Translations under genes and position numbers: made by a program
Notes under the pieces: model-generated
Seen by the model: the letters and a program-made list of their open reading frames with translations, nothing else
What the model was told of the DNA's origin: nothing
Databases searched by the model: none
Shown: piece by piece, positions 34,849 through 43,927 of the stretch
How the letters are laid out: every line of letters starts with the position of its first letter
Numbering within the stretch: the first letter of the stretch is position 1
Origin: Nodosilinea sp. WJT8-NPBG4
Lineage (GTDB): Bacteria; Cyanobacteriota; Cyanobacteriia; Phormidesmidales; Phormidesmidaceae
Length of the DNA: 64,000 nucleotides
NCBI GenBank assembly: GCA_019359285.1
Contig: JAHHHQ010000041.1
Coordinates: forward strand, 62,001 to 126,000
Reading direction: 5' to 3'

Positions 34849-37818
34849 ATGGCTATGACCCTTACCCAGGTTTGGGGTGCCTTTTTAATCTTTGTGCTGT
34901 CTCCGGTAGTGGGTGGGTTGCCCCTGACGGGATGGTCGACTCGGCTGCTCTCGGGGAAACGGCTGCGGCGAGTGGGCACGGGCAATGTCGGCGTGTCGGC
35001 TGCTTTCTACCACGGTGGCAAAGTGGCGGGCATTGTGGCGGTCTTACTGGAGGCGGCCAAGGGCATTGGGGTAGTGCTACTGGCGCGGTACTACTTTCCG
35101 GCAGACCCGGTATGGGAAATTATTGCTCTGATTGGGCTGGTGATGGGCCGCTACTGGTTTGCCAAGGGAGCGGGCACCACCAACGTGGTGTGGGGCATTG
35201 CGGCGTACGACTGGCCAACGGCGCTGCTGACGTTTATGCTCAGCGGGCTGGGGTTTACCATCTTTCGCGAGCGGCGTCAGGGGCGCCTGCTGTCGCTGGT
35301 GTTGCTGCCGCTGATCACCGCTCTGCGCCACTCAGATGGAGAGCTGGTGTTGGCGATCTCTTGCCTGAGCGGGCTGATCGCTTGGATTTATCAAAAGCTA
35401 CCTGACGATCTCGATTTGCCTGACGAGCAAGGACGATTGGAGTCTCGCACCATGTTTCGGTTTTTTCGCGGCGATCGCGCCCTTGTTGCCCTCGATCGCT
35501 CCCTTGACCCCACCAAGTTTGGTCACAAAGCCGCTACCCTGGGCCAGCTAACGGCCTGGGGCTACCCGGTGCCGCGCGGCTATGTGCTGCCCGCTGGAGA
35601 TGACCCAACCGCTCTGCTGGCGATCGCCGAGCCCTCTCCCACCCAGCCCCTCGCCGTCCGCTCCTCTGCCCAGGACGAAGATACGGGCACGGCCTCGGCG
35701 GCGGGAGTATATCAGTCATTTCTGAACATCACTAGTCAGGAGGCACTGGCGGCGGCGATCGTGCAGGTGTTCTCGTCCTACAGCGCACCTCAAGCCAAGG
35801 CCTATCGGCAGAGCAAGGATTTACCCGAGCAGGGGCTGGCAGTGATTGTGCAGCAGCAGGTGCAGGGGCAGTTTTCGGGGGTGGCCTTTAGCCGTGACCC
35901 GATTGCCCGCTGCGGCGATGCGGTAGTGATCGAAGCGCTGCCCGGTGGAGCCGACCAGGTAGTGGGAGGGCAGGTGACGCCCGAACAGTATCGGGTGCTG
36001 GTGCAGCCCGACGATGTGCCCCCCCTAGCGGCGATCGCCGAGGCCGACTGGCAGCTCTCCGACGCGCTGACGCTGACGGTAGAGGGCCAGGGCCAAACTC
36101 CCTCGCGGCTGCTTCAGCAGGTGGCCTACTTGGCCCGCCACCTGGAGAGCCGCTACCAGGGCGTTCCCCAAGACATTGAGTGGAGCTTTGACGGCAACAC
36201 CTTATGGCTGTTGCAGAGCCGCCCCATCACCACGCTGCAACCGCTGTGGACGCGCAAGATCGCCGCCGAGGTGATCCCCGGCACGATTCGTCCGCTGACC
36301 TGGTCGATCAATCGGCCCTTGACCTGCGGCGTGTGGGGCGAGATTTTTACGGTGGTGCTGGGCGATCGCGCCCGTGGGCTCGACTTCGAAGCCACCGCTA
36401 CGCTGCACCATGCCCACGCCTACTTCAACGCCACCCTGCTGGGAGACATTTTCCGCCGCATGGGCCTGCCAGCCGAAAGCTTAGAGTTTTTGACCCGCGG
36501 GGCCAAGTTTAGCCGCCCTCCCCTGGGCTCCACGCTGCGGAATATGCCCGGTCTGGTGCGCCTGCTGCGCCGTGAACTCAAGCTGGAGCAGCAGTTTGCC
36601 CAGGAAAATCGCGATCGCTTTGAGCCTGCCCTACAAGCCTTGGCCAATACTCCCAGGGATGCCCTCACGCCCCAAGCATTGCTCGACCGAGTAGACACGA
36701 TTCTTGAGCTGCTAAAGCGGGTCACCTACTACAACATCCTTGGCCCGCTCAGCTTTGCCCTGCGCCGCGCCCTGCTCAAGGTGCCGGAAGAAAGCCTCAA
36801 CCCCATGCAAAATGCCGAGATCGCGGCTCTGGAGGCGTTGCGGGCGATCGCCCAAGACATTCGCCAGACGCTTTCGAAGCCCGAACTGGCCCGCATCACC
36901 GACAGCTCGTCGTTGATGACAGCCCTAGCCGAAAGCACCGACGGCGAATCGTTGCTCAAGGCCATGGGGCAGTTTATTGAGCAATATGGCTACCTCAGCC
37001 CCGTGGGCACCGACATCGCCGTGGCCACCTGGCAAGAAAGCCCTGGCCCAGTACGCGAACTGCTAGCCCAATTTGTGCAGCAGCCACCGCCGCCTAAAAC
37101 GGATGCCTCACAAAGTAAAGCCACTACGGTGCAGCGTCGCCTCGATCTCAAGGGACAGGTGAATACTATCTACAACCGGCTGCTAGCCGAGCTGCGCTGG
37201 AGTGTTTTAGCCCTAGCAACCCAGTGGCAAACGCAAGGGCATTTGCAGGAACGGGATGACATCTTCTTGCTCACCCTGGAGGAGATTCGGGAATTGGTGG
37301 GGGATGGGATGGCCGACTGGAGAAGGGTGCAGGAGCGGATTGGCGATCGCAAAGCTCAGTACGAACGAGACAAGAAAATGCCCGCCGTTCCCTATCTAGT
37401 GTTTGGCAACGAGCCTCCCAGCCGCCAGATGCCCCTGATGCCGACTGCTACCGTGCAGCAAAAGCTCACCGGCATTGGCGCCAGTGCTGGCATCGTTGCG
37501 GGTCCAGTGCTAGTAGTGACCCAGCTTGAATCTGTGACCGCTACAGAAGGCCCCTTTATTCTGGTAGTGCCCTACACCGATGCCGGTTGGGCACCGCTGC
37601 TGGCCCGCGCTCAGGGACTGATTGCCGAAGTGGGCGGTCGCCTCTCCCACGGGGCAATCATCGCCCGCGAGTACGGCATCCCCGCCGTGATGGATGTGAC
37701 CAACGCCACCCAGCGGCTGCACACCGGCCAGTGGGTACGAGTCAATGGCGAAACCGGCGTTGTAGAGGTGCTAGAACCGCCCGCAAATAAGTTGGCCTTA
37801 GAAGCGGGTAGCGAATAG
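34849..37818 (+). CDS. PlsY-like membrane domain fused to PEP-synthase-type dikinase
   Basis: 989 residues. Residues 1-200 resemble glycerol-3-phosphate acyltransferase PlsY in layout and in GTGNVGVSAAFYHGGK (motif 1) and LLEAAKG (motif 2, Glu for Asp). Motif 3 is altered: LVMGRYWFAKGAGTTNVVWG lacks the usual GH, so acyltransferase activity is doubtful. Residues 215-480 are a PEP-synthase ATP-grasp domain (AVRSSAQDEDTGTASAAGVY). The middle is helical. The C-terminus has the phosphohistidine domain GGRLSHGAIIAREYGIPAVM (His934) and then stops, with no PEP-binding barrel. This domain order (ATP, middle, His) is that of rifampin-phosphotransferase-like dikinases. A small-molecule or lipid phosphotransferase anchored to the membrane is inferred. 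Confidence 0.8.
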   Translation: MAMTLTQVWGAFLIFVLSPVVGGLPLTGWSTRLLSGKRLRRVGTGNVGVSAAFYHGGKVAGIVAVLLEAAKGIGVVLLARYYFPADPVWEIIALIGLVMGRYWFAKGAGTTNVVWGIAAYDWPTALLTFMLSGLGFTIFRERRQGRLLSLVLLPLITALRHSDGELVLAISCLSGLIAWIYQKLPDDLDLPDEQGRLESRTMFRFFRGDRALVALDRSLDPTKFGHKAATLGQLTAWGYPVPRGYVLPAGDDPTALLAIAEPSPTQPLAVRSSAQDEDTGTASAAGVYQSFLNITSQEALAAAIVQVFSSYSAPQAKAYRQSKDLPEQGLAVIVQQQVQGQFSGVAFSRDPIARCGDAVVIEALPGGADQVVGGQVTPEQYRVLVQPDDVPPLAAIAEADWQLSDALTLTVEGQGQTPSRLLQQVAYLARHLESRYQGVPQDIEWSFDGNTLWLLQSRPITTLQPLWTRKIAAEVIPGTIRPLTWSINRPLTCGVWGEIFTVVLGDRARGLDFEATATLHHAHAYFNATLLGDIFRRMGLPAESLEFLTRGAKFSRPPLGSTLRNMPGLVRLLRRELKLEQQFAQENRDRFEPALQALANTPRDALTPQALLDRVDTILELLKRVTYYNILGPLSFALRRALLKVPEESLNPMQNAEIAALEALRAIAQDIRQTLSKPELARITDSSSLMTALAESTDGESLLKAMGQFIEQYGYLSPVGTDIAVATWQESPGPVRELLAQFVQQPPPPKTDASQSKATTVQRRLDLKGQVNTIYNRLLAELRWSVLALATQWQTQGHLQERDDIFLLTLEEIRELVGDGMADWRRVQERIGDRKAQYERDKKMPAVPYLVFGNEPPSRQMPLMPTATVQQKLTGIGASAGIVAGPVLVVTQLESVTATEGPFILVVPYTDAGWAPLLARAQGLIAEVGGRLSHGAIIAREYGIPAVMDVTNATQRLHTGQWVRVNGETGVVEVLEPPANKLALEAGSE

Positions 37819-37878
37819 TAGCCATGGATTGAGCTCAACTCCACACTCCATAACCCCGACTCAATCCAGGGCAGCCCT

Positions 37879-37903
37879 GTAGGTGCAAACGGCGTTTGCC
37901 TTG
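37879..37903. repeat. GTAGGTGCAAACG palindromic repeat
   Basis: GCAAACG and CGTTTGC are arms around a central G. It is related to 19186-19210 and lies after the dikinase gene. Confidence 0.6.
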
Positions 37904-37917
37904 CCCAATCCCGAGCA

Positions 37918-37960
37918 GCTCAACAGAATTCGGCCTGGGCCAGGCCGAATTCTGTTGAGC
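37918..37960. repeat. 43-bp perfect inverted repeat
   Basis: 21-bp arms with no mismatch around one central G; the left arm begins GCTCAACAGAATTCGGCCTG (37918 onward). No T-run follows on either strand. Possible RNA hairpin or dispersed repeat between the dikinase and the M23 gene. Confidence 0.9.
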
Positions 37961-38004
37961 CACACCAAATCGTTCGGTGCACCGAGAAAAAGGGCTTGGC
38001 ATAT

Positions 38005-38043
38005 TAGTACAATTGCACTATTCTTATGAATGCAATTGTACTA
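38005..38043. promoter_or_regulatory. 13-bp inverted repeat upstream of the M23 gene
   Basis: TAGTACAATTGCA (38005-38017) and TGCAATTGTACTA (38031-38043) are exact arms 13 bp apart, ending 32 bp before ATG 38076. Position and symmetry suggest an operator or a leader hairpin. The AGTAC/GTACT half sites resemble cyanobacterial LexA boxes, but the spacing is too long for one box. Confidence 0.5.
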
Positions 38044-38075
38044 TTGCAGGCCCCAGCAACTCGGTTTTTGCAGCT

Positions 38076-38696
38076 ATGGATGGTCGCTTTGACAGGGCGC
38101 AAGCCTTGGGTTGGATTGTTGCGCTTAGCGTTGGCATTGGCACGATGACAGAATTCACTCAATCAACTCCCCAAGTGGTTGCCGAAGAACAGACCGCCGC
38201 TAACCCCTGGTTGGGGTCATCATTTCCTCTAGAAAATTTTTCGCGCTACACGTCACCCTTTGGCTACCGGCAACATCCCATGGGAGGCAACCGTTTTCAC
38301 TACGGGCTAGATATAGCTGCCCCCATGGGCAGCTATATTCGCAGCTGGTGGGAGGGGAAGGTAGTTGAGGTACACGACCACACCGCCTGTGGCACCGCCG
38401 CTATCATTCAGTCCGGCTCCTGGACTCATGTCTACTGCCATATGCAGGGCAGCATTGTGATCGAAAAAGAAGGCGGCCGGGTACTGGTCGATCGCGACGG
38501 CGGTATCGAGATTCGCCAGGGGCAAATGGTGACCTCAGGCCAGCGCATTGGTCGCGTGGGCATGACCGGCAGCACCACTGGCCCACACCTGCACTGGGGT
38601 CTCAAGTATGAAGGGGCTTGGGTCGATCCAGCCCTGGTGCTCAAGGCAGCTTTCGACTATCAGCAAGCTTCACAGACGGCGCAGGCCGTAGATTAA
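38076..38696 (+). CDS. M23 (LytM) peptidase-family protein
   Basis: 206 residues from ATG 38076; the frame is open from 37977. A hydrophobic start (ALGWIVALSVGIGTM) targets it to the envelope. The M23 core is present: RYTSPFGYRQHPMGG, HYGLDIAAPMGSYI (zinc His and Asp), HVYCHM and HLHWGLKY (catalytic His and zinc His). Probably cleaves or activates cleavage of peptidoglycan cross-links. A Cys pair (ACGTAA, YCHM) is visible. It overlaps the convergent M28 gene by 27 bp. Confidence 0.85.
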   Translation: MDGRFDRAQALGWIVALSVGIGTMTEFTQSTPQVVAEEQTAANPWLGSSFPLENFSRYTSPFGYRQHPMGGNRFHYGLDIAAPMGSYIRSWWEGKVVEVHDHTACGTAAIIQSGSWTHVYCHMQGSIVIEKEGGRVLVDRDGGIEIRQGQMVTSGQRIGRVGMTGSTTGPHLHWGLKYEGAWVDPALVLKAAFDYQQASQTAQAVD

Positions 38697-39524
38697 TCCC
38701 TGGCAAACCTGGGTGAGAAAATCTAGATCTAGCGTCTCTAGGGTATCGGTAGGCTGGTGGTAGTGGGGGTTGCGCAGGTATGCGGTGTCGGTCACCAAAA
38801 TAGCTGGATAGTCCAAGTCCCAAAAGGGGACATGGTCGCTGCGGCGAGTGTCGGGCACAGCCTTTCCCTGGTTCACAACCGGTAGCCACTGGCTACGCAA
38901 CCCGGCGGCACGGAAACCCCACCACAACCCTGCCATGGTGGGAATGCTCTGCCAAGGACCAATCAGAGCGATGTAGTTGCCCTGGTTAGGGTAGATGCGC
39001 TCTAACCCTGACGGATAGTTTTGGGAGTGGGGCCGATCGCAGCAGTAGCCCAGCATTTCAAGGGAGAGCATGAGTCTCAAAGGTTCAGCGCGCTGGTGCA
39101 GATCGGCGGCATAGTGGCGGCTACCCACAAAGCCCAATTCTTCTAGATCAAAGGCCACTAGGCGCAGGGGAGACTTGCCTGGCTGCTCGGCCCAAGCGCG
39201 AGCTAGCTCTAGCAGCACTGCGACTCCAGTGGCATTGTCATCGGCTCCGGGGGAACCGGGCACTGAGTCGTAGTGAGCCCCAACTAGAATAGGCGGACGA
39301 TGGGGATCTTGCCCCGGCAGGTTTAAGACCCAATTGCTGTGCTCTTGACCTCGATGCTCGAAGGTGTGGCCTGTGAACTGGCCCCAGCGGGAGAACTCCT
39401 GCTGGATGTATTGCTGCACAAAAAAGTGGTTGGCAGAGGCAAAGTAAGGGTTGCGATCGCCCACCACCTGCTCCAAATGAGCCACCAGTCGAGATTTGAG
39501 AGCAGTATCAGACAAGGGCTTCAC
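38670..39524 (-). CDS. M28 family zinc aminopeptidase
   Basis: 284 residues. Di-zinc ligands are spread in the family order: VGAHYDSVPGSPGADDNATG (His, Asp), DLEELGFVGS (Glu pair), LSLEMLGYC, and SDHVPFW with NPHYHQPTD. No signal peptide is visible, so it may be cytoplasmic. GTG 39524 begins directly after the stop of the SDR gene (no gap), implying translational coupling between the two. Confidence 0.88.
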   Translation of the reverse strand: MKPLSDTALKSRLVAHLEQVVGDRNPYFASANHFFVQQYIQQEFSRWGQFTGHTFEHRGQEHSNWVLNLPGQDPHRPPILVGAHYDSVPGSPGADDNATGVAVLLELARAWAEQPGKSPLRLVAFDLEELGFVGSRHYAADLHQRAEPLRLMLSLEMLGYCCDRPHSQNYPSGLERIYPNQGNYIALIGPWQSIPTMAGLWWGFRAAGLRSQWLPVVNQGKAVPDTRRSDHVPFWDLDYPAILVTDTAYLRNPHYHQPTDTLETLDLDFLTQVCQGLIYGLRRL

Positions 39525-40304
39525 CTAGGCAGGCTTTTGCAGGCCCTTTGTGATGTCGGCCAAATTCTTGCGGGGCAGCAGCCGAGTTACCAGCGACGTC
39601 AATTTGTTGGTTGTGCCGTGGACAGCAATGCGCTGGCCTTTTTCCATGGCTGTATAGGCGTAGGCGGCAACGGCTGCTGAAGTGGGCAGTGTTTTGCTTG
39701 CAAACAGCTTGGCGTCTTTAATCTCAGCCCGAGTTTGAAACTCTGACTGAGTGGGGCCAGGGCAAAGGCTGGTAGCCGTGACGCCGGTACCCTCAAGTTC
39801 AGTGGCGATCGCATCGGTAAACGACAGCACGTAAGCCTTGCTGGCATAGTACACCGCCATATAAGGCCCCGGCAAAAACGCCGCCGTAGACGCCACATTG
39901 AGAATGCGGCCCTGGCCCTGGGCAATCATGGCGGGCAGATACAGCCGAGTCAGGTGGGTCAGCGCCACAATGTTGAGCTGAAGCATAGCGTTTTGATTAT
40001 CCCAATCGGCCTCCGCGAAAGCGGCCAGCGACCCAAACCCAGCATTATTGATCAGAGCGTAGGGCGTAACGCCCTTGAACTGAGTCCATTCATAGAACTG
40101 GTAGCGGGTATTGGTATCGGTGAGGTCACCTCGATAGGTGAGCACCTGCACGCCATGGGCCGACTGTAGCTCATCCTTAAGCGCTAGCAGGGGTTCTTCT
40201 CGACGGGCCACCAGCACCAAGTCGTGATGGTGGGCGGCACATACCTTAGCCAGTTCGTAGCCAATGCCGCTAGAAGCTCCGGTAATCAGAATTGGCTTGG
40301 CCAT
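39525..40304 (-). CDS. Short-chain dehydrogenase/reductase
   Basis: 259 residues. NAD(P) motif ILITGASSGIGYELAK; ALINNAGFG; catalytic Ser in VASTAAFLPG and YxxxK in AVYYASKAYVLSF. Lipid- or carbonyl-reducing SDRs of the DltE/YqjQ type share this length. VARREEP after strand 2 suggests NADP preference. The stop abuts the start of the M28 gene. Confidence 0.88.
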   Translation of the reverse strand: MAKPILITGASSGIGYELAKVCAAHHHDLVLVARREEPLLALKDELQSAHGVQVLTYRGDLTDTNTRYQFYEWTQFKGVTPYALINNAGFGSLAAFAEADWDNQNAMLQLNIVALTHLTRLYLPAMIAQGQGRILNVASTAAFLPGPYMAVYYASKAYVLSFTDAIATELEGTGVTATSLCPGPTQSEFQTRAEIKDAKLFASKTLPTSAAVAAYAYTAMEKGQRIAVHGTTNKLTSLVTRLLPRKNLADITKGLQKPA

Positions 40305-40347
40305 GGTTTGCCCCAGACAGAATCAGCTAGAGAGAATCGGCTTGATT

Positions 40348-42270
40348 CTAACGAATTGCAGCGGGGGTCGCCTGCCCGCGCCGCGACTGAATCTCCAGGT
40401 ACACCAACAGGGCGTTGACGTCGGCGGGGTTGACGCCGCCAATGCGCGAGGCCTGGCCAATGGTCAGCGGTTTGACCTGGTTCAGCTTTTCGCGGGCTTC
40501 TTTTGAAAGGGTGTCGATCGCCATATAGTCGAGGGTTTCGGGCAGCTTGCGATTGGTGCTCTTGGCCACCTGGTCGATCTGGTTCTGCTGCCGCTGAATG
40601 TAGCCCGAATACTTGATGTCGATTTCGGCCCCCTCTTTTTCTTCGCGAATCAGGGATGGATTGCCGAGGCCGTAGCGCTCTAGATCGCCGTAATGCAGGC
40701 CCGGACGGCGCAGCAGGTCGGACAGGGTAATCGAACCTTTAATCCGCTGGTCAGTGTCCGCCGCAATCTGTTGGCCTAGCTCATCGTGCTCTTTGACCCG
40801 GGTTTCGTGCAGGCGCTCTTTTTCAGCGGCAATATTGGCGCACTTGCGGGTGAAAACTTCCCAGCGGCGATCGTCAATTAGGCCGATCTCGCGACCTAGG
40901 GGGGTCAGGCGCTGGTCAGCGTTGTCCGATCGCAGCAGCAGCCGATATTCTGAGCGCGAAGTCAGCATGCGGTAGGGTTCCCGCAGATCCTTAGTGCACA
41001 GATCGTCAAGCAGCGTACCTATGTAGCTCTGCTCGCGGGAGAACACCAGCATCTCCTGACCGCGCACCAGCCGGGCAGCGTTGACTCCAGCCACAAAGCC
41101 CTGGGCAGCGGCCTCTTCGTAGCCGGTGGTGCCATTCACCTGGCCCGCGCAGAATAGGCCCTCAATCCGCTTGGTCATCATAGTGGGGTAGCACTGGGTG
41201 GCGGGCAGGTAGTCGTACTCCACAGCGTAGGCAGGGCGCAGCATAGCGCAGTGCTCTAGCCCTGGCAGCGTTCGCAGCATGGCCAGTTGCAGACTCTCGG
41301 GCAAGCCGGTCGAAAAGCCCTGCACGTAGATCTCAGGAATGTCGCGCCCCTCGGGCTCTAGAAAAATCTGGTGGCTCTCTTTGTCGGCAAAGCGCACGAT
41401 TTTATCTTCGATGCTGGGGCAGTAGCGGGGGCCTTTCGAATCGACCCAGCCACCGTAGATCGGCGACAGGTGCAGATTTTCTTGAATGAGCTGGTGAGTA
41501 GCGGCCGTGGTGCGCGTGAGATGGCAGGGCATTTGCTCGCGCTCAATCCAAGCCTCGGGGTCAAAGCTAAACCAGCGGATGTCGTCATCGCCGGGCTGGG
41601 GTTCGAGCACATCGAAATTGATCGAGCGGCGATCGACCCGGGCCGGAGTGCCGGTTTTGAGTCGCCCGGTTTCAAACCCGAGACGGTTGAGAGTATCCGT
41701 TAGGCCCGTGGCGGCAAACTCTCCGGCCCGGCCCGCCGCCATCGATTTGTCGCCAATCCAAATGGTGCCGCCAAGAAACGTCCCGGTAGTGAGAATGACG
41801 GCCTTGCATTTGAAGGCGACACCAAAGTAGGTTTCGACCCCTACCACCTCGTCGTTGGGGCCAAGCACCAGATCCGTCACCATGCCCTCGCGAATCACCA
41901 GGTTCTCCTGGTTTTCGACGATGGTTTTCATCACGGCGGCGTATTCACGCTTGTCGGTCTGCGCCCGTAAGGCCCACACCGCCGGCCCGCGAGAATTGTT
42001 GAGCACACGCTTTTGCAGGTAAGTGCGATCGGCCATTTTGCCAATTTCGCCCCCTAAGGCATCGACTTCGTGGGTGAGCTGCGATTTCGCCGGGCCGCCC
42101 ACAGCGGGATTGCAGGGCTGCCAGGCGATTTTGTCGAGGTTGAGAGTAATCATCAGGGTGCGACAGCCCAGACGCGCCGAGGCTAGAGCCGCCTCACAGC
42201 CCGAGTGGCCGGCACCAACAACGACCACATCGTATTCATCGAGAAAGTCAGCGGCACCTGGGGCAATCAT
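40348..42270 (-). CDS. mnmG: tRNA uridine-5-carboxymethylaminomethyl modification enzyme
   Basis: With MnmE, modifies the wobble uridine of several tRNAs; an FAD protein. 640 residues from ATG 42270 (frame open to 42285). FAD motif [40 protein letters not shown] and [13 protein letters not shown] are diagnostic. The C-terminal helical tail ending [17 protein letters not shown], which contacts the tRNA, is complete. mnmE is not in the window. Confidence 0.95.
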   Translation of the reverse strand: MIAPGAADFLDEYDVVVVGAGHSGCEAALASARLGCRTLMITLNLDKIAWQPCNPAVGGPAKSQLTHEVDALGGEIGKMADRTYLQKRVLNNSRGPAVWALRAQTDKREYAAVMKTIVENQENLVIREGMVTDLVLGPNDEVVGVETYFGVAFKCKAVILTTGTFLGGTIWIGDKSMAAGRAGEFAATGLTDTLNRLGFETGRLKTGTPARVDRRSINFDVLEPQPGDDDIRWFSFDPEAWIEREQMPCHLTRTTAATHQLIQENLHLSPIYGGWVDSKGPRYCPSIEDKIVRFADKESHQIFLEPEGRDIPEIYVQGFSTGLPESLQLAMLRTLPGLEHCAMLRPAYAVEYDYLPATQCYPTMMTKRIEGLFCAGQVNGTTGYEEAAAQGFVAGVNAARLVRGQEMLVFSREQSYIGTLLDDLCTKDLREPYRMLTSRSEYRLLLRSDNADQRLTPLGREIGLIDDRRWEVFTRKCANIAAEKERLHETRVKEHDELGQQIAADTDQRIKGSITLSDLLRRPGLHYGDLERYGLGNPSLIREEKEGAEIDIKYSGYIQRQQNQIDQVAKSTNRKLPETLDYMAIDTLSKEAREKLNQVKPLTIGQASRIGGVNPADVNALLVYLEIQSRRGQATPAAIR

Positions 42271-42349
42271 GAACTCTGGACACAATAGTACTCACGGACT
42301 TCTAGTTTAGCGGGTTGCTGGTGGGTCTCTAGCCAGTGGGTCTTTGAAT

Positions 42350-43561
42350 TTATGTCAGGTCCGAGAGGATGCTCCCGATCGCAGCGACCAAGCCATCTAT
42401 TTCTGACTCCAGCGTGAGGTAGTGGGTGCAGGCGCGCACACAGTTGGGAGCTTGCAGGGTGCGGAGAAAGACATTCTGGCGCTCCAACTCGTCCACCAGT
42501 CGCTTGTGCCAGGCTGGGGAAGGTTCGCCATTCTCCAAAACCCAGAAGGAAACTAGGCCAGAATCCGGCGGGGTTTGCCGCACCAGTCGAATGTAGGGCA
42601 GCTCTTGCAGCTGCAACCACAGCCGCTGGCTAAGTTCCACCAGACGCTGATAGCGCTGAGCCGCAGTGCCCCACTCGGCCTGATGGGCGATCGTCCTCCG
42701 CAACCCCGCCAACAGCGGATAGTTTGAGGTCGCCACCTCGTAACGCTGACCGTTGGGCTTCCAGCCAGTGGGGTTGGCGGCAGCATCGGTGGTAATGCTG
42801 CGCCAGCCAATGAAGGTGGGAGCAATCTGCGCCATCGCCTCGGGACGTACGTAGAGCCCGCCCAGCCCGGCGGGGCCGCACCACCACTTGTGGCCAGTAA
42901 AGGCATAAAAATCAACCCCGAGGGCGGGCAGATCCAGCGGCAGAGCACCGACGGATTGGGCCGCATCCACCAGCACTAGCACCGGGTTGGGGCGATTGCG
43001 GCAGACTTCAACCATGCGCTCTAGGGGCAAGACCTGCCCGGTATTCCACAAAATGTGGCTGATCACCAGCAGCCGGGTGTTGGGTTGCAGGTGATCAGCC
43101 ACGACTGCGGCTGGGTCACCGCCATTCACGGTTTCGAGTAGGGGGCAGAGGCTGTAGGTGACGCTGAAGCGGCAGCAAATTTCCTGCACGGCGGCGATCA
43201 CGCCGGGGTGCTCGCAGTCTGACAGCAACATGTGATCTCCAGCTTTCCAGGCGATCCCCCACAGGGGAATGTTGCAGCCGACGGTGACATCTTCGGTGAG
43301 GGTGATAGTGTCGGCGGTGGTGCCGAGTTCGGCGGCGATCGCCGCGCGGGTTTGAGCCGCCTCGCTCATCACCCACTGATTGGTTGCCCCTGAGAATGGC
43401 CCCATTTCTTGCATGCAGTGGTGGGCCTGAAAAATGGCGTCTAGGGTAGCCTGAGCCATCGGCCCCTGCCCGCCATAGTTAAAGTACTGCTTACCCCTCA
43501 GGGCCGGAAACTGCTGGCGGTGGAGAGCCAGGCGATCGAGCACAGCGGCAGAAGAATCCAT
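42350..43561 (-). CDS. Class V aminotransferase, cysteine/cystine lyase-like
   Basis: 403 residues from ATG 43561. PLP-binding Lys is in YAFTGHKWWCGPAGLGG; VDAAQSVGALPLDLPALG supplies the ring-stacking Asp region and SDCEHPGV the substrate loop. Overall it resembles the NifS/CefD-like L-cysteine/cystine C-S lyase characterised in Synechocystis, and lacks the mobile catalytic-Cys loop of a true cysteine desulfurase. Function could be sulfur release for Fe-S assembly or amino-acid catabolism. Confidence 0.8.
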   Translation of the reverse strand: MDSSAAVLDRLALHRQQFPALRGKQYFNYGGQGPMAQATLDAIFQAHHCMQEMGPFSGATNQWVMSEAAQTRAAIAAELGTTADTITLTEDVTVGCNIPLWGIAWKAGDHMLLSDCEHPGVIAAVQEICCRFSVTYSLCPLLETVNGGDPAAVVADHLQPNTRLLVISHILWNTGQVLPLERMVEVCRNRPNPVLVLVDAAQSVGALPLDLPALGVDFYAFTGHKWWCGPAGLGGLYVRPEAMAQIAPTFIGWRSITTDAAANPTGWKPNGQRYEVATSNYPLLAGLRRTIAHQAEWGTAAQRYQRLVELSQRLWLQLQELPYIRLVRQTPPDSGLVSFWVLENGEPSPAWHKRLVDELERQNVFLRTLQAPNCVRACTHYLTLESEIDGLVAAIGSILSDLT

Positions 43562-43747
43562 CACGGTTAGGGGATTAAGGGCATCTTTTCAACCCTATAT
43601 CACCCAGCCCAACCCTGGGGCAGCCTCAGCCCATTCCCAAGCGACCTAAACCGTGCCCCGCTTCCCTGGAAGCCGCTGTAGGGTATAAGATGCTTAGAAT
43701 AAGAAGAATAAGAAACCGTGGGATTGATCCAAACCCAGTGATCAGCT

Positions 43748-43927
43748 ATGGGAAGTGATTGGCAACAGCAGTGGAGCGATGATACTCAGCAATGGCTGTC
43801 GCAGCACTGTGGCGTGGCCATGCCCGTCGACACCCTAAGCGGTTTTGCTACAGCTTCGGTGCATCCGCAACAGCAGCCTCTTTTTCTGTTCTCTAACACC
43901 TGCCCTATAACTCGCTTTGTCTGTTAG
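43748..43927 (+). CDS. Small hypothetical protein (59 aa)
   Basis: ATG 43748 to TAG 43925-43927 gives 59 residues, beginning MGSDWQQQWSDDTQQWLSQH and including CGVAMPVDTLSGFATAS. The composition looks protein-like. It overlaps the start of the following nuclease gene by 11 bp, which would couple their translation. No clear ribosome-binding site, no recognised family. Confidence 0.45.
   Translation: MGSDWQQQWSDDTQQWLSQHCGVAMPVDTLSGFATASVHPQQQPLFLFSNTCPITRFVC

Noticed and set aside
38005..38043. A cyanobacterial LexA box
   Set aside because: Half sites match but are 28 bp apart, not the single compact box; kept only as an unnamed inverted repeat.
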